From Hydrogenophaga sp. (GTDB lineage Bacteria > Pseudomonadota > Gammaproteobacteria > Burkholderiales > Burkholderiaceae_C): a stretch of 64,000 nucleotides of DNA. Each line of letters starts with the position of its first letter. Position 1 is the stretch's first letter. Below the pieces are notes generated by a model, which saw only the letters and a program-made list of their open reading frames with translations, made no database searches and was not told the DNA's origin. A program made the translations under genes and the position numbers. Location: positions 124,001-188,000 of the forward strand of contig NZ_JAHCKL010000002.1 in assembly GCF_026125785.1 (NCBI RefSeq), read 5' to 3'. Below, piece after piece: positions 55,882 to 64,000 of this stretch.

Positions 55882-56136
55882 TCAGGCATCGGAGAGGGCG
55901 TCGTCGTCGACGGCGACGGAGGCGCTGGCCGTGGTTGTGTCGTACAGATAGCCTTGCTGCTGCAAGGTGCGGGCGAGACCCGAGACATCTTCGCCGAGCA
56001 GCAGGGACAGCTCGTGCACGCCGCGCCGCCCGTTGGCCATGAGCACCAGTGTGTGGGCCTGCCGGCCCAGCAGGTCGGGGCGGGCCAGGGCCTCCCAGGC
56101 CTGGGGGGTCTTGTTGTAGCAGTGGATGTCCGGCAT
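55882..56136 (-). CDS. Small hypothetical protein
   Basis: This 84-residue soluble protein is not a family I can name. It starts MPDIHCYNKTPQAWEAL and contains HTLVLMANGRRGVHELSLLL and LARTLQQQGYLY, a pattern suggesting a small winged-helix-like or response-type fold, then an acidic Ala/Asp-rich end. ATG 56136 has GGGAGAAC 5 bases upstream. It is divergent from the ArsC-like gene. Confidence 0.7.
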   Translation of the reverse strand: MPDIHCYNKTPQAWEALARPDLLGRQAHTLVLMANGRRGVHELSLLLGEDVSGLARTLQQQGYLYDTTTASASVAVDDDALSDA

Positions 56137-56227
56137 GTTGTTTGTTCTCCCTGAATGCGCGGGCGATTGTGCCCGCTTCCTGTGACAGGTTTTTGTACCC
56201 TGCAGGGCTCCGGTATCCTCGCCGGCC

Positions 56228-56602
56228 ATGAACGCACCCCAGTCCACCTCCCCAGCCGACGTCACCATCTTCCACAACCCCGCCTGCGGCACGTCGCGCC
56301 AGGTGCTGGCCACGATCCGCGAAGCGGGGATGGAACCGATGGTGGTGGAGTACCTCAAGACGCCCTACACGCGGTCACAGCTGGTGGCGTTGATGACGGC
56401 GGCCGGCCTGGGGGCCCGTGAGCTGTTGCGCAGCAAGGGCCCTCTGTACGAAGAACTCGGCCTGGCGGCCGGCCATTGGACGGAAGAACAGCTCATTGAC
56501 CAGATGGTGGCCCACCCGGGGCTGGTGAACCGGCCCATCGTCGTCACGCCCAAGGGCACGCGCCTGTGCCGTCCTGCGGACGTGGTGCGCGAGATTCTCT
56601 GA
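56228..56602 (+). CDS. arsC: Arsenate reductase ArsC family protein (glutaredoxin-dependent type)
   Basis: This 124-residue protein carries the ArsC catalytic Cys C20 in FHNPACGTSRQVL, and VEYLKTPYTRSQL and NRPIVVTPKGTRLCRP match glutaredoxin-dependent arsenate reductase. It would reduce arsenate to arsenite with glutathione and glutaredoxin. There is no arsR or arsB nearby, so a housekeeping or YffB-like role is an alternative; the RPIV motif favours true ArsC. Confidence 0.85.
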   Translation: MNAPQSTSPADVTIFHNPACGTSRQVLATIREAGMEPMVVEYLKTPYTRSQLVALMTAAGLGARELLRSKGPLYEELGLAAGHWTEEQLIDQMVAHPGLVNRPIVVTPKGTRLCRPADVVREIL

Positions 56603-56801
56603 TCCGGGGCTAACACCCCCGCCTGCGGTACCCAAAGGGGAGGTGCCCGCATGCGCCAACAATTGCGCTGGATCGGCTGAAGGTCGCGCATTGCAGCTGG
56701 GCGTGCATTTCGGGAACTGCGCCCAGTTCATGTGCTGGGGCGGGCAGTGCGACGTGCGGGTCGAGCCGTAAGCGGGCCGCCGCAGACCGCGCCCAGGCAG
56801 C

Positions 56802-57641
56802 TCAGGCCTGTTGTCCCTGCGCCTGCAAACCCCAGCGCGTGGGCGCATGGCCCATGGCGGCCTTGAACATCGCGCTGAAGGCGCTGTCGCTCGCATAGCC
56901 CGTGGCCGCCGCCACCTGGCCGATGGGCACGCCGCGCGCCAGCAGGGGCAGGGCGTGCGCGAGCACGGCCTGTTGCCGCCAGCGCTGGTAGGTGGTGCCC
57001 AGTTCCTCGCGGAAAAGCCGCGCCACGGTGCGCTCGCTGGCCCCCGTGTCGGCGGCCCACTGCGCCAGCGTGGCCCGTTCGCCCGGGGCGTTGAGCACCG
57101 CCTCGCACAAGGCTCGCAGGCGCTTGTCGCGCGGCAGGGGGACTCCCAGAGACTGCGTGTCGGCATGGGCCAGCTCGTCCAGCACCAGGCGGATGAGCAG
57201 CTGCTCGCGCGCGGGTTCGGCGGCGCGGCGGGTGGCCGCGTCCATGGCCTGCACCAGTTCGCGCAACAGCGAAGAGACCACGATCATGCGGCAGGACAGC
57301 CAGCCCGGCGGCGTCGCCTCGGCGTGGACGTAGAGCGTGCGCAGCTCGGCGGCTTCCTTCACGGTGACCGCATGGCGCGTGCCGGGTGGAATCCAGACCG
57401 CGCGAGAGGGCGGCACGATGTAGGTCACGGCCTGCAGGTTGGCCTCGTCGGGCGCGGCCATCACCTGCACGATGCCGGTGGCGCAGTAGGCGAGTTGGCC
57501 CCAGGGGTGGCGATGCGGCTCGAAGTGGGTGTCGGCGGCCAGGGCGCGGGCGCGCACCCGCACGGGGCGCGCCGTGTCCGGGGTGAAGGCATCCGAGTCA
57601 CCCAGGGGGGTGGGGCGGGGCTTGCGGCGGGGAATCGGCAT
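56802..57641 (-). CDS. AraC family transcriptional regulator
   Basis: This 279-residue regulator has an N-terminal cupin sensor (FEPHRHPWGQLAYCATGIVQ; RAVWIPPGTRHAVTV) and two C-terminal AraC helix-turn-helix motifs (TLAQWAADTGASERTVARLF; IGQVAAATGYASDSAFSAMF). ATG 57641 (MPIPRRKPRP) is preferred; a start at 57692 is possible. It is divergent from the MFS transporter gene with a 76-base gap and is probably its regulator. The effector is unknown. The 199 bases downstream, before arsC, hold no supported gene. Confidence 0.9.
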   Translation of the reverse strand: MPIPRRKPRPTPLGDSDAFTPDTARPVRVRARALAADTHFEPHRHPWGQLAYCATGIVQVMAAPDEANLQAVTYIVPPSRAVWIPPGTRHAVTVKEAAELRTLYVHAEATPPGWLSCRMIVVSSLLRELVQAMDAATRRAAEPAREQLLIRLVLDELAHADTQSLGVPLPRDKRLRALCEAVLNAPGERATLAQWAADTGASERTVARLFREELGTTYQRWRQQAVLAHALPLLARGVPIGQVAAATGYASDSAFSAMFKAAMGHAPTRWGLQAQGQQA

Positions 57642-57717
57642 GTGGGTTGGCGGGTATTCTTGGAAAGGTGTCGGATCGTCGCGATCCAGCACCGGGTGCC
57701 AAGTCTACGATCTCGCC

Positions 57718-58968
57718 ATGTCTTCCTCAAGCTCCGCCCTTCCCGCTGCACCCGTTCCCCTGCGCCAGGACGCCAGCCTCATCGGCCTGGTAGGACTGGC
57801 CCACATGGTCAGCCACTTCAGCCAACTGTTGCTGGCGCCGCTGTTCCCCTGGCTCAAGGAAGCGTTCAACGCCAGCTACGCCGAGCTGGGCTTTCTCATG
57901 ACGATTTTCTTCGTCGTCTCTTGCGGCGTGCAGACCGCCTCCGGCTTCGTGGTGGACCGCTTTGGGCCACGCCCCGTGCTCTTTGGCGGGCTGGCGCTGC
58001 TGGGGGTCGCGGGCCTGGGGTATGCCATGAGCACCAACTACTGGATGATGGCGTTCTTCGCCGCCGTGGCCGGCGTGGGCAACGGGGTCTTTCACCCGGT
58101 GGACTACACCCTGCTCAACCGCAAGGTCAGCGCGCCGCGCCTGGGCCACGCCTACAGCGTGCATGGCATTACCGGTAGCCTGGGCTGGGCGATCGCGCCC
58201 GCCTTGGTGGTGCCCATCGCCATGGCGTATTCCTGGCGCGTGGCACTGGCCTGCGCTGCCGCGGTGGCCTTCGTGGTGCTGGCGGTGCTGTGGTTCCACC
58301 GCGAGCGCCTGAGTCTGCCGGCCGCGCCGCGCGCCACCCCGGCCACCGGGGCCACGGCTGCGGTGCAGGAGCACCCCATGGCCTTCATGCGCATCCCGGC
58401 GGTGTGGATGTGCTTCGCGTTTTTCTTCTTCTACGCCATGGCCTTGAGCGTGGTGCAGGCCTTCGCGCCGGAGGCGGCGCGCCAGCTTCACGGCGTGCCG
58501 CTGACCCTGGTGGCGGTCTGCCTGTCCACCTACATGGTGTGCTCCGCCTCGGGCATGGTGCTGGGGGGCTTCCTGGCGTCCGACCCCGCGCGCTGCGAGC
58601 GCGTGGTCGGCGTGGGCTTTGGCATCGCCGCGGCCATTGCGCTGCTGCTCGGGCTGGGCCACCTGCCGTCCCTGATGGTGCCGGTGCTGTTCGGCGCCAT
58701 GGGCTTCGCCGCCGGCATCGCCGGGCCTTCGCGCGACCTGCTGGTCAAGCGCTCCACCCCCGAGAACGCCACCGGCCGGGTCTATGGCGTCGTGTATGCC
58801 GGGCTGGACATCGGCCAGGCCGTGGCGCCGCTGATCTTCGGTGTGCTGATGGACCACGGCCAGTTCCGCGGTGTGTTCATCGGGCTGGCGGTGGTGCAGG
58901 CGGTGCTGATCGCCAGCGCCTTCAACGTGCGGCGGGTCCGGCGCACCGTCCTGGTGCCTGCGGTTTGA
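57718..58968 (+). CDS. Major facilitator superfamily transporter
   Basis: This 416-residue protein has 12 predicted helices and the MFS loop motif SGFVVDRFGPRPVLFGG between helices 2 and 3. The pattern resembles FsrR/fosmidomycin-resistance-like or cyanate-type permeases. The adjacent divergent AraC gene suggests inducible drug or aromatic-compound efflux. The substrate is not inferable. ATG 57718 is the start after the shared 76-base promoter region. Confidence 0.88.
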   Translation: MSSSSSALPAAPVPLRQDASLIGLVGLAHMVSHFSQLLLAPLFPWLKEAFNASYAELGFLMTIFFVVSCGVQTASGFVVDRFGPRPVLFGGLALLGVAGLGYAMSTNYWMMAFFAAVAGVGNGVFHPVDYTLLNRKVSAPRLGHAYSVHGITGSLGWAIAPALVVPIAMAYSWRVALACAAAVAFVVLAVLWFHRERLSLPAAPRATPATGATAAVQEHPMAFMRIPAVWMCFAFFFFYAMALSVVQAFAPEAARQLHGVPLTLVAVCLSTYMVCSASGMVLGGFLASDPARCERVVGVGFGIAAAIALLLGLGHLPSLMVPVLFGAMGFAAGIAGPSRDLLVKRSTPENATGRVYGVVYAGLDIGQAVAPLIFGVLMDHGQFRGVFIGLAVVQAVLIASAFNVRRVRRTVLVPAV

Positions 58969-59135
58969 ATCCTTTCTGCTTCATCTGACCGCTGCCGCCC
59001 AGGGGCAGGTCGCGGCCACGCGACCTCCGGTGGCGGTGGCGCTCCAGGTGGTCACGTCTTTTACCGTTGCCCGGGGTATAACAACAACTCGTTTCCCCTC
59101 TCTTACCGCGCGGCAGAACACCGCAGACAGAGTCC

Positions 59136-61688
59136 ATGACGGTGCCTTCCCGATTGCTGCAGCAGTGCTTCCAGGAAGCACGCAACAGCGCTGCCGAACT
59201 GATCGCGCGCAGCACAGACGCGGCCATCGCGAGCCTGCAGGCGGCGGAAAAGGCCTCGGGAGAAGTCCGCCAGCGCGACCGCCTGGCGCTGGCCTGGTGG
59301 GGGCTGCTGCAGAACAAGATCCATTGGGGCAACAGCTTTCCCCAGCAACTCCATGAAGCGCTGGAGGCCGCCCCCGAGGTGCAGAGTTCGCGCCCCTCGC
59401 TGCTGGGCGAGTCTTCGCTGCTTTCGCTGGTGGAAGACGAAGCGGTCAACGAATCCCTGGAATCCGCGCGCCTGGTGCACAGCCTCATGCCCGCCGTGGA
59501 GCAGCAGCTCGGCGTGCTCGACGCCCTCATGAGTTCGGTGCTGGGGCTGCCCACCGTGCAGCCCGAGCGCAATCCCATGCGCCCCTCGGTGTTCGTGCGT
59601 GCCCTGGGCGAAACCATGGCCGCGGTGGAGCAGGATCCGGAGATGCGCGGCCTGTGGTTGCGGCACATGGGCACCGCGCTGGGCAGCGAACTCCAGAAGC
59701 TCTACGAACGCATCGCGCTGATGCTGCAGCGGGCCAATGTGCGCGAGGCCGGCTACCGCGTGCGCCTGGCCGCCGACGGCGGCCACTCGACACGCTCGGG
59801 CGGCTTGTCCACGCGCTCAGGTGGCCTGTCCACCCGCTCGGGGGAGCTGGGCGGCGGCCACGCCAGTGCCAGCCATTGGGCCGATCTCAGCGGCCCGGTC
59901 AGCCTGCCCGACCGCCCGAGCTGGGCCATGGCCGAAGCCCTGCCGCCCATGCACGAGCTCGCGCGCCTGCGCAGCGCCGTCGACAACCAGGTGTTCCATG
60001 AATTCCTGAACCACGGCGGCAGCCATTTCGACCAGGCGCTGACCGCGGACTACTACGAGCAGGCCAGTGAGGAGCTGGCCGCCATCGAGGCCTTCGCCGC
60101 GATCCCGGTGCTCGACGAGTCCATGATCCTGGAGCAGAGCACGCGCTACCGGGACCTGCCCGTGGTGGACCGGCCCGCCCGCGAGGTGGGCACCGCCAGC
60201 CAGCTCAGCAGCAAGGCCTGGGGCGAATTTGCCGCCGCCCACGAGCGCGCGCGCGTGCTCATCCACCTCAAGCAGAAAGCCCAGCGCGTGGCCCAGGCCG
60301 TGGGCCTGGACCTGGTGCGCACCCTGGTCAGCCAGGTGGCGCGCGACCCGCTGCTGCTGGCGCCGGTGCGCGAAGCCGTGGTGGCGCTGGAGCCCGCGCT
60401 CCTGCGGCTGGCCCTGGCCAATCCACGCTTCTTCAACGAGGACCACCACCCCGGCCGGCGCCTGGTGGAGAGCGTCGCCCAACGCAGCTTCAAGTACAAC
60501 GACGAGTTCCTGCCGGAGTTCGATGCCTTCTTCGAGCCCGTGCGCAAGGCCTTCAGCGGCCTCAATGCCAGCGCCACCAGCGACCCCCAGGTCTTTGCCG
60601 ACGCGCTGGCCGGCCTGCAGGGCCGGTGGGAGCAGGAAGACCGCCAGGAGCAGCAGGCGCAGGACCCCAGCCTCAAGGCCATCCGCTTCGCCGAAGAGCG
60701 CCAGGCCCTGGCCGACCAGATCGCCTGGGAGCTCAGCCAGCGCCCCGATGTGGAAAACGCACCCGGCGTGATCCTGGACTTCCTCTATGGCCCCTGGTCG
60801 CTGGTGATCGCCTCCGCCCAGCTCAACGACAGCCAGCGCCAGGCCGACCCCGGCGGCTACCGCAAGACCGTCTCCAACCTGCTGTGGAGCGTCAAGAAGG
60901 AGGTCACGCTCAAGCTGCCCAAGCAACTCTTCGCCATGGTGCCCGGCATGCTCGCCAACCTGCACGAAGGCCTGGACATGCTGGGCAAGACGCGCGAGGA
61001 AACCAAACCCTTTTTCGATGCGCTCATGCGCCTGCACCAGCCGGTGCTCGGCCTGCGCCGCGCGCGCATACGCCACGACGCGCAGAACTCCGCGCTCGAA
61101 CACGCGGAAGCCACCGATTCGGCGCCGCCGTCCTCCATGAACATGGAACTCGACGAAACCCTGCCGGCCACGCCAGAGCAGCGCAAGCCGCGCCCCCAGG
61201 CCCAGCCCTGGCTGGCCCAGCGCGAGCTCGAAGCAGCGGGGTTCCAGGACACGCAGCCCAGCGACCACGGCGAACTCGAATCCCGCCCCGCCGCAGAGCC
61301 CATGCCCGAAGCGCACGACGCTGCGGAAGACCTGCCGCCCACCGTGCCGGGCCTGAGCGCGCAGGAAGCGCAGGAGCTGCAATCCATCCAGGCCGAAGCC
61401 ATCCTGGCTGGCCTGCGCGAGGGCGACTGGGTCGACCTCTACTCGCACCGGGAATGGCTGCGCGCCCAACTCGTCTGGGCCAGCAACAAAGGCACGCTGT
61501 TCATGTTCGTCAGCCACGGTGGCCGCCCGCACTCCATGACCAAGCGCAGTTGCGAACGGCTGATTGCCAACCGCCAGTTGCGGCCGATCGACGCGCAGGG
61601 CGGCGTGGTGAAAAAGGCGCTCAAGGCCATGAAGAACGCCGAGACGCATCCGGCCCAGGCCCGGGCGGTGGCGCCCGAGGCGGCCTGA
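59136..61688 (+). CDS. DUF1631 family protein
   Basis: This 850-residue protein belongs to DUF1631, large cytoplasmic proteins of beta- and gammaproteobacteria with no settled function. Family-like parts are QDPSLKAIRFAEERQALADQ, AWELSQRPDVENAPGVILDF, YGPWSLVIASAQLND and the C-terminal WVDLYSHREWLRAQLVWASN, which looks like a PilZ-type or DUF1631-specific end domain. Residues 218-238 hold a threefold heptapeptide repeat. The 167 bases upstream contain an AT-richer patch that may be its promoter. The gene is monocistronic. Confidence 0.87.
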   Translation: MTVPSRLLQQCFQEARNSAAELIARSTDAAIASLQAAEKASGEVRQRDRLALAWWGLLQNKIHWGNSFPQQLHEALEAAPEVQSSRPSLLGESSLLSLVEDEAVNESLESARLVHSLMPAVEQQLGVLDALMSSVLGLPTVQPERNPMRPSVFVRALGETMAAVEQDPEMRGLWLRHMGTALGSELQKLYERIALMLQRANVREAGYRVRLAADGGHSTRSGGLSTRSGGLSTRSGELGGGHASASHWADLSGPVSLPDRPSWAMAEALPPMHELARLRSAVDNQVFHEFLNHGGSHFDQALTADYYEQASEELAAIEAFAAIPVLDESMILEQSTRYRDLPVVDRPAREVGTASQLSSKAWGEFAAAHERARVLIHLKQKAQRVAQAVGLDLVRTLVSQVARDPLLLAPVREAVVALEPALLRLALANPRFFNEDHHPGRRLVESVAQRSFKYNDEFLPEFDAFFEPVRKAFSGLNASATSDPQVFADALAGLQGRWEQEDRQEQQAQDPSLKAIRFAEERQALADQIAWELSQRPDVENAPGVILDFLYGPWSLVIASAQLNDSQRQADPGGYRKTVSNLLWSVKKEVTLKLPKQLFAMVPGMLANLHEGLDMLGKTREETKPFFDALMRLHQPVLGLRRARIRHDAQNSALEHAEATDSAPPSSMNMELDETLPATPEQRKPRPQAQPWLAQRELEAAGFQDTQPSDHGELESRPAAEPMPEAHDAAEDLPPTVPGLSAQEAQELQSIQAEAILAGLREGDWVDLYSHREWLRAQLVWASNKGTLFMFVSHGGRPHSMTKRSCERLIANRQLRPIDAQGGVVKKALKAMKNAETHPAQARAVAPEAA
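59787..59849 (+). repeat. Threefold 21-base tandem repeat inside the DUF1631 gene
   Basis: Three in-frame 21-base units encode STRSGGL, STRSGGL and STRSGEL. The units differ mainly at third codon positions, so the repeat has been kept at protein level. It lies in a linker of the DUF1631 protein, between its N-terminal region and the conserved core. Confidence 0.8.
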
Positions 61689-61700
61689 CGAGGCCCGGCC

Positions 61701-62018
61701 TCACGGCCGCCGCAGGTCCTGCACCACGGTCTCCTGCAGCGTCCGGGTGTCTTGCAGCAAGGCGTCTATCTGCCTCTGCATCTCTTCGTTGAACGCCCGC
61801 ACCATGGCCGCCAGATGGCCATGTACCTCGCGCCAGGCCTGGGCATCCAGGTCGTCGCCCGGGCCCTGCGCCAGGGCTTGCCCGAGGCCGGCGTAGGCGC
61901 CCATGAAGACCTTCAGCCCCCAGGCCTGCTGGGCGGACCGGGCGACCAGGGCGAGGACTTCGGGCGGGTACGGCGAGGTGTAGGTGTCGGGTTGGCGCTT
62001 GTGCGCGGTTTCGGTCAT
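61701..62018 (-). CDS. Hypothetical helical protein, polyhydroxyalkanoate-phasin-like
   Basis: This 105-residue protein is predicted to be mostly helical: YPPEVLALVARSAQQAWGLK, FMGAYAGLGQALAQG and HLAAMVRAFNEEMQRQIDAL. The amphipathic helices and small size recall phasins or similar granule-coating proteins, but no signature proves this. ATG 62018 follows AGGAGG. It converges on the DUF1631 gene with 12 bases between stops and is divergent from the XRE regulator. Confidence 0.65.
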   Translation of the reverse strand: MTETAHKRQPDTYTSPYPPEVLALVARSAQQAWGLKVFMGAYAGLGQALAQGPGDDLDAQAWREVHGHLAAMVRAFNEEMQRQIDALLQDTRTLQETVVQDLRRP

Positions 62019-62069
62019 GGGTGGCCTCCTGGCAGACTGGCGCCGCCGTTTCCATGGTTGATTTGAGAA

Positions 62070-62102
62070 GCAAAATCCGTGGATGCAAATGTAGCATTTT
62101 GC
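62070..62102. promoter_or_regulatory. Inverted repeat in the start region of the XRE gene
   Basis: GCAAAAT (62070-62076) and ATTTTGC (62096-62102) form a perfect 7-base inverted repeat with a 19-base spacer, in an AT-richer patch between divergent genes. A helix-turn-helix protein is encoded here, so this may be its own operator. The predicted GTG start at 62079 lies inside it. Confidence 0.4.
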
Positions 62103-62369
62103 GATTCTCGCGAGGTGCCTGCGAAACCCACTCCCCCTAGAAAGAAGCCCGCAAAGGGTGATCTGCGTGGCGTTCTCGCCTGGCATGTGCGCACGCTCCG
62201 GGTGGAGCAGGGCTGGTCCCAGGAGGCGCTTGCTCACGCCTGTGAACTCGACCGGACGTACGTCTCCGCCATAGAGCGCAGCGTCTGGAATGTGTCGCTG
62301 TCCAATATTGAGCGGCTGGCGAATGCGCTGGGCGTGGAGGCTTGGGAACTGCTCAAGCCGATTCCCTGA
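62079..62369 (+). CDS. XRE family helix-turn-helix regulator
   Basis: This protein of up to 96 residues consists of a short basic N-terminus and one Cro/C1-type HTH domain ([41 protein letters not shown]). The start is uncertain: GTG 62079 has GAGAAG upstream, while GTG 62115 would give 84 residues. It is 30 bases before the VOC gene and may control it and the divergent gene at 61701. No sensor domain is attached. Confidence 0.82.
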   Translation: MDANVAFCDSREVPAKPTPPRKKPAKGDLRGVLAWHVRTLRVEQGWSQEALAHACELDRTYVSAIERSVWNVSLSNIERLANALGVEAWELLKPIP

Positions 62370-62398
62370 TCTGATAGGCCTTTCCAAGGAGACAAGCC

Positions 62399-62779
62399 AT
62401 GTCCGCAAACGCCCACGCCATCAGTTGGTTCGAGATCCCGGTCCGGGACTTCGAGCGTGCCAGGGCCTTCTACGCAGCGGTGCTTGGGCGCCCGGTGCAG
62501 TCCATGGACATGGGGCCGGTCAAGATGGGTTTTCTCGCGCCCGAGCCCGGTGTGGTGGGTGGGGCCATCGTGCAGGGTGAGGACGGCACCGCGCCGTCCC
62601 GGCAGGGCACCACCGTGTACCTGAACGGCGGCGATGACCTGGCGGCCATGCTGGCCCGGGTGGAGCCCGCGGGCGGTTCGATCGCCGTGCCCAAGACCGA
62701 GATCGGCAACGACTTCGGCTTCTTCGCGCACTTCATCGACACCGAAGGCAACAAGGTCGGGCTGCATTCGATGCGGTGA
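62399..62779 (+). CDS. VOC family (glyoxalase-like) protein
   Basis: This 126-residue protein has the single-domain VOC fold (SWFEIPVRDFERARAFYAAV; GNDFGFFAHFIDTEGNKVGL). The C-terminal D-TEGN motif is typical of the YdcJ/PhnB-like and antibiotic-resistance-like branch. The metal ligands are incomplete for a true glyoxalase I, so the activity is unknown. AGGAGA lies 7 bases before ATG 62399. It may be co-transcribed with the XRE gene. Confidence 0.87.
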   Translation: MSANAHAISWFEIPVRDFERARAFYAAVLGRPVQSMDMGPVKMGFLAPEPGVVGGAIVQGEDGTAPSRQGTTVYLNGGDDLAAMLARVEPAGGSIAVPKTEIGNDFGFFAHFIDTEGNKVGLHSMR

Positions 62780-62804
62780 CGGTGGGCGGTGGCGCGGCGC
62801 CCGG

Positions 62805-63500
62805 TCAGGGCGTTTCAGGGGCGTTGCCGCATTGGTTGTTGAGACAGGGGAAGACGTTGTGAAAGAGCACCCCCCAGGTGTTCTTGTCCACGGCCATCAC
62901 CCAGATGGGTTCATGCACGCGGTTGCCGTCCTTGAACGTCGTGACGAACGCATACAGCCTGAAGGGTCCGACGGTCCCATCCGGCAGTGTTGCAACGCTT
63001 GACACACCGTTGCGCACCCTCTTTTCAACATCACCGAAAGGGGTCCTGTGCGTGCGGAACACTTCGATCACTTCGTCTCGCGAGAAGCGCTTCTTGCCTT
63101 CGGGAGACAGCGCGTCGTAGGCTTCGCCGTAGCGCCCGGCGTCGGTCAGCCTGAGATGGTCTTCGACGACCCGGGATGGGTCGGTCTTGGGCCACACCCC
63201 TGGCGGTGTGACGGCGCGCTCGGGCTGAAAGACGTACACAAGGACGAAAAGCGCCAAGGAACCGCTGGCGCGCAACAGCCAGCGGTGCCTGACCTGCAGT
63301 CTGCCCGGCAGCGCGGCACCGAACCCGGCCGCGGCCAACGCCGAGACCAGATGCACGAGCCTGGCCTGGTCTTCCGTGAGTGGCGCGTCGGTCCTGAAGA
63401 CCAGCCACAGCAGCACAGAGATGAACAGCACCCCAAAGACGAAGACCAGGTACTTGTCCAGAACGGCAGGGGCCGTACCGGATGGAGAGGATGCGTTCAT
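62805..63500 (-). CDS. Membrane protein with DUF4019-like C-terminal domain
   Basis: This 231-residue protein has three predicted N-terminal hydrophobic segments (YLVFVFGVLFISVLLWLVF; LVHLVSALAAAGFGAALPG; WLLRASGSLALFVLVYVF). A C-terminal domain of about 120 residues resembles DUF4019 (VVEDHLRLTDAGRYGEAYDA; SRDEVIEVFRTHRTPFGDV; RLYAFVTTFKDGNRVHEPIW). ATG 63500 is the start. The function is unknown. It lies 38 bases downstream of the peptidase gene on the same strand, so the two may form an operon. Confidence 0.7.
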   Translation of the reverse strand: MNASSPSGTAPAVLDKYLVFVFGVLFISVLLWLVFRTDAPLTEDQARLVHLVSALAAAGFGAALPGRLQVRHRWLLRASGSLALFVLVYVFQPERAVTPPGVWPKTDPSRVVEDHLRLTDAGRYGEAYDALSPEGKKRFSRDEVIEVFRTHRTPFGDVEKRVRNGVSSVATLPDGTVGPFRLYAFVTTFKDGNRVHEPIWVMAVDKNTWGVLFHNVFPCLNNQCGNAPETP

Positions 63501-63538
63501 GGACAGACCTCCGGCGGAGTGGGGCGGGCGAGGGCCCG

Positions 63539-64000
63539 TTACTGGATCTGGTGAATGGTGTTGGCCCAGTTCATCAATGACACGAAGGCCGCATGGCTCA
63601 CCGAGTACTGGCCCGGGCGGGTCTGGGTACCGCCCGCGATGAAGTAAGGGTTGGGCTGGAGGGGAAACGCCGCGTAGGGGAAGGGATCGTTCACGATGAG
63701 GCGCGCACCTCCGCCGGTGGCGTCGTACCCCACGATGACGGCGATGTGTTGTGACAGATTGGGATAGGCGTAGCCTCCTGGCGAGATGCCTGCCACGATG
63801 GGGCGGTTGCCGTTGATCTGAGCGGCCACCTGATCGAACGACAGCGGGCTGAACAACAGGGCGCTGGAAAGGTGGCGAGACGGCGTGACGCGCGAGACGA
63901 CGGCGCCATAGTTGTTGATCAGCACGTGCATCTGACTCATGGGGCCGATGGCTTGCACGCAGGTGAAGCAGTTGACCGCGCATGGGCCACCGAAGTACGC
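63539..64000 (-). CDS. C39-like papain-fold cysteine peptidase (partial, runs off right edge)
   Basis: The frame is open to the window edge, so at least 154 residues are encoded and the N-terminus is missing. The visible start, AYFGGPCAVNCFTCVQAIGP, resembles the Cys helix of C39/C70-type peptidases. The His motif QHIAVIVGYDA and the Asn/Asp motif LIVNDPFPY complete the expected triad. The gap region shows PIVAGISPGGYAYPN. It may process a secreted peptide or its own precursor. The following gene is a DUF4019-like membrane protein. Confidence 0.75.
   Translation of the reverse strand, partial: AYFGGPCAVNCFTCVQAIGPMSQMHVLINNYGAVVSRVTPSRHLSSALLFSPLSFDQVAAQINGNRPIVAGISPGGYAYPNLSQHIAVIVGYDATGGGARLIVNDPFPYAAFPLQPNPYFIAGGTQTRPGQYSVSHAAFVSLMNWANTIHQIQ

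Noticed and set aside
56643-56771. A 42-residue Cys-rich reading frame between arsC and the AraC gene (GTG start)
   Set aside because: It has five Cys and a nearby GGGGAG, but the site is directly against the start codon with no spacing, and no family or context supports it.

Overview
The window is a 64 kb piece of a GC-rich chromosome. The gene families and their order point to a betaproteobacterium of the order Burkholderiales, most likely family Comamonadaceae (a Hydrogenophaga-like organism is a guess, not shown). Supporting this are the rpsF-priB-rpsR-rplI-dnaB block, surE-pcm-nlpD, alaA-hom-thrC-moeA-moaD-moaE-clpB, a DUF1631 protein and the HemP/ExbBD/TonB arrangement. It is densely packed with chromosomal genes. 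I see no insertion sequence, prophage, CRISPR array, rRNA or tRNA, and no gene-free stretch longer than about 300 bases.

Layout. 1-3677: a split 3-dehydroshikimate dehydratase pair divergent from an IclR regulator, then a quinone oxidoreductase. 3809-8750: surE-pcm-nlpD, a PolB-like 3'-5' exonuclease and rlmD; rpoS is not at its usual place after nlpD. 8758-11440: a lipoprotein, a Pro/Ala-rich membrane protein, a Bax-inhibitor-1 family protein and a GlcG/HbpS-type protein. 11453-11676: two copies of an intergenic element whose hairpins are preserved by paired base changes; this is the best candidate for something undescribed. 11693-18177: iron uptake, namely tonB-exbB-exbD-hemP plus a catecholate-type TonB receptor, a PiuC hydroxylase and an FMN hydroxy-acid oxidase, with near-identical Fur-like sites ahead of both operons. 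18318-20670: ahpC-ahpF behind an OxyR-like site.

20710-37048 is a carbon-transport and sensing block. It holds actP with its DUF485 partner, ppsR/ppsA (PEP synthase and its regulatory kinase/phosphatase), a DUF3311-like small protein, a transporter-histidine kinase fusion, its response regulator, a degenerate kinase fused to a DnaQ-type exonuclease, a CBS/DUF294 protein, a TPR protein and a DUF4212/VC_2705-type symporter carrying an EF-hand loop. Three sodium-solute-symporter-fold proteins lie close to the gluconeogenic entry enzyme, which suggests uptake and sensing of acetate or similar carboxylates (inference).

37084-54586 is mostly housekeeping: ribosomal proteins, priB, dnaB, phoH, bcp, alanine and threonine synthesis, molybdenum cofactor genes, clpB and a coniferyl-aldehyde-type dehydrogenase. 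54648-64000 is more accessory: a zinc alcohol dehydrogenase, an ArsC-like protein, an AraC/MFS pair, DUF1631, an XRE regulator, a VOC protein, a DUF4019-like membrane protein and a C39-like cysteine peptidase cut off by the right edge.
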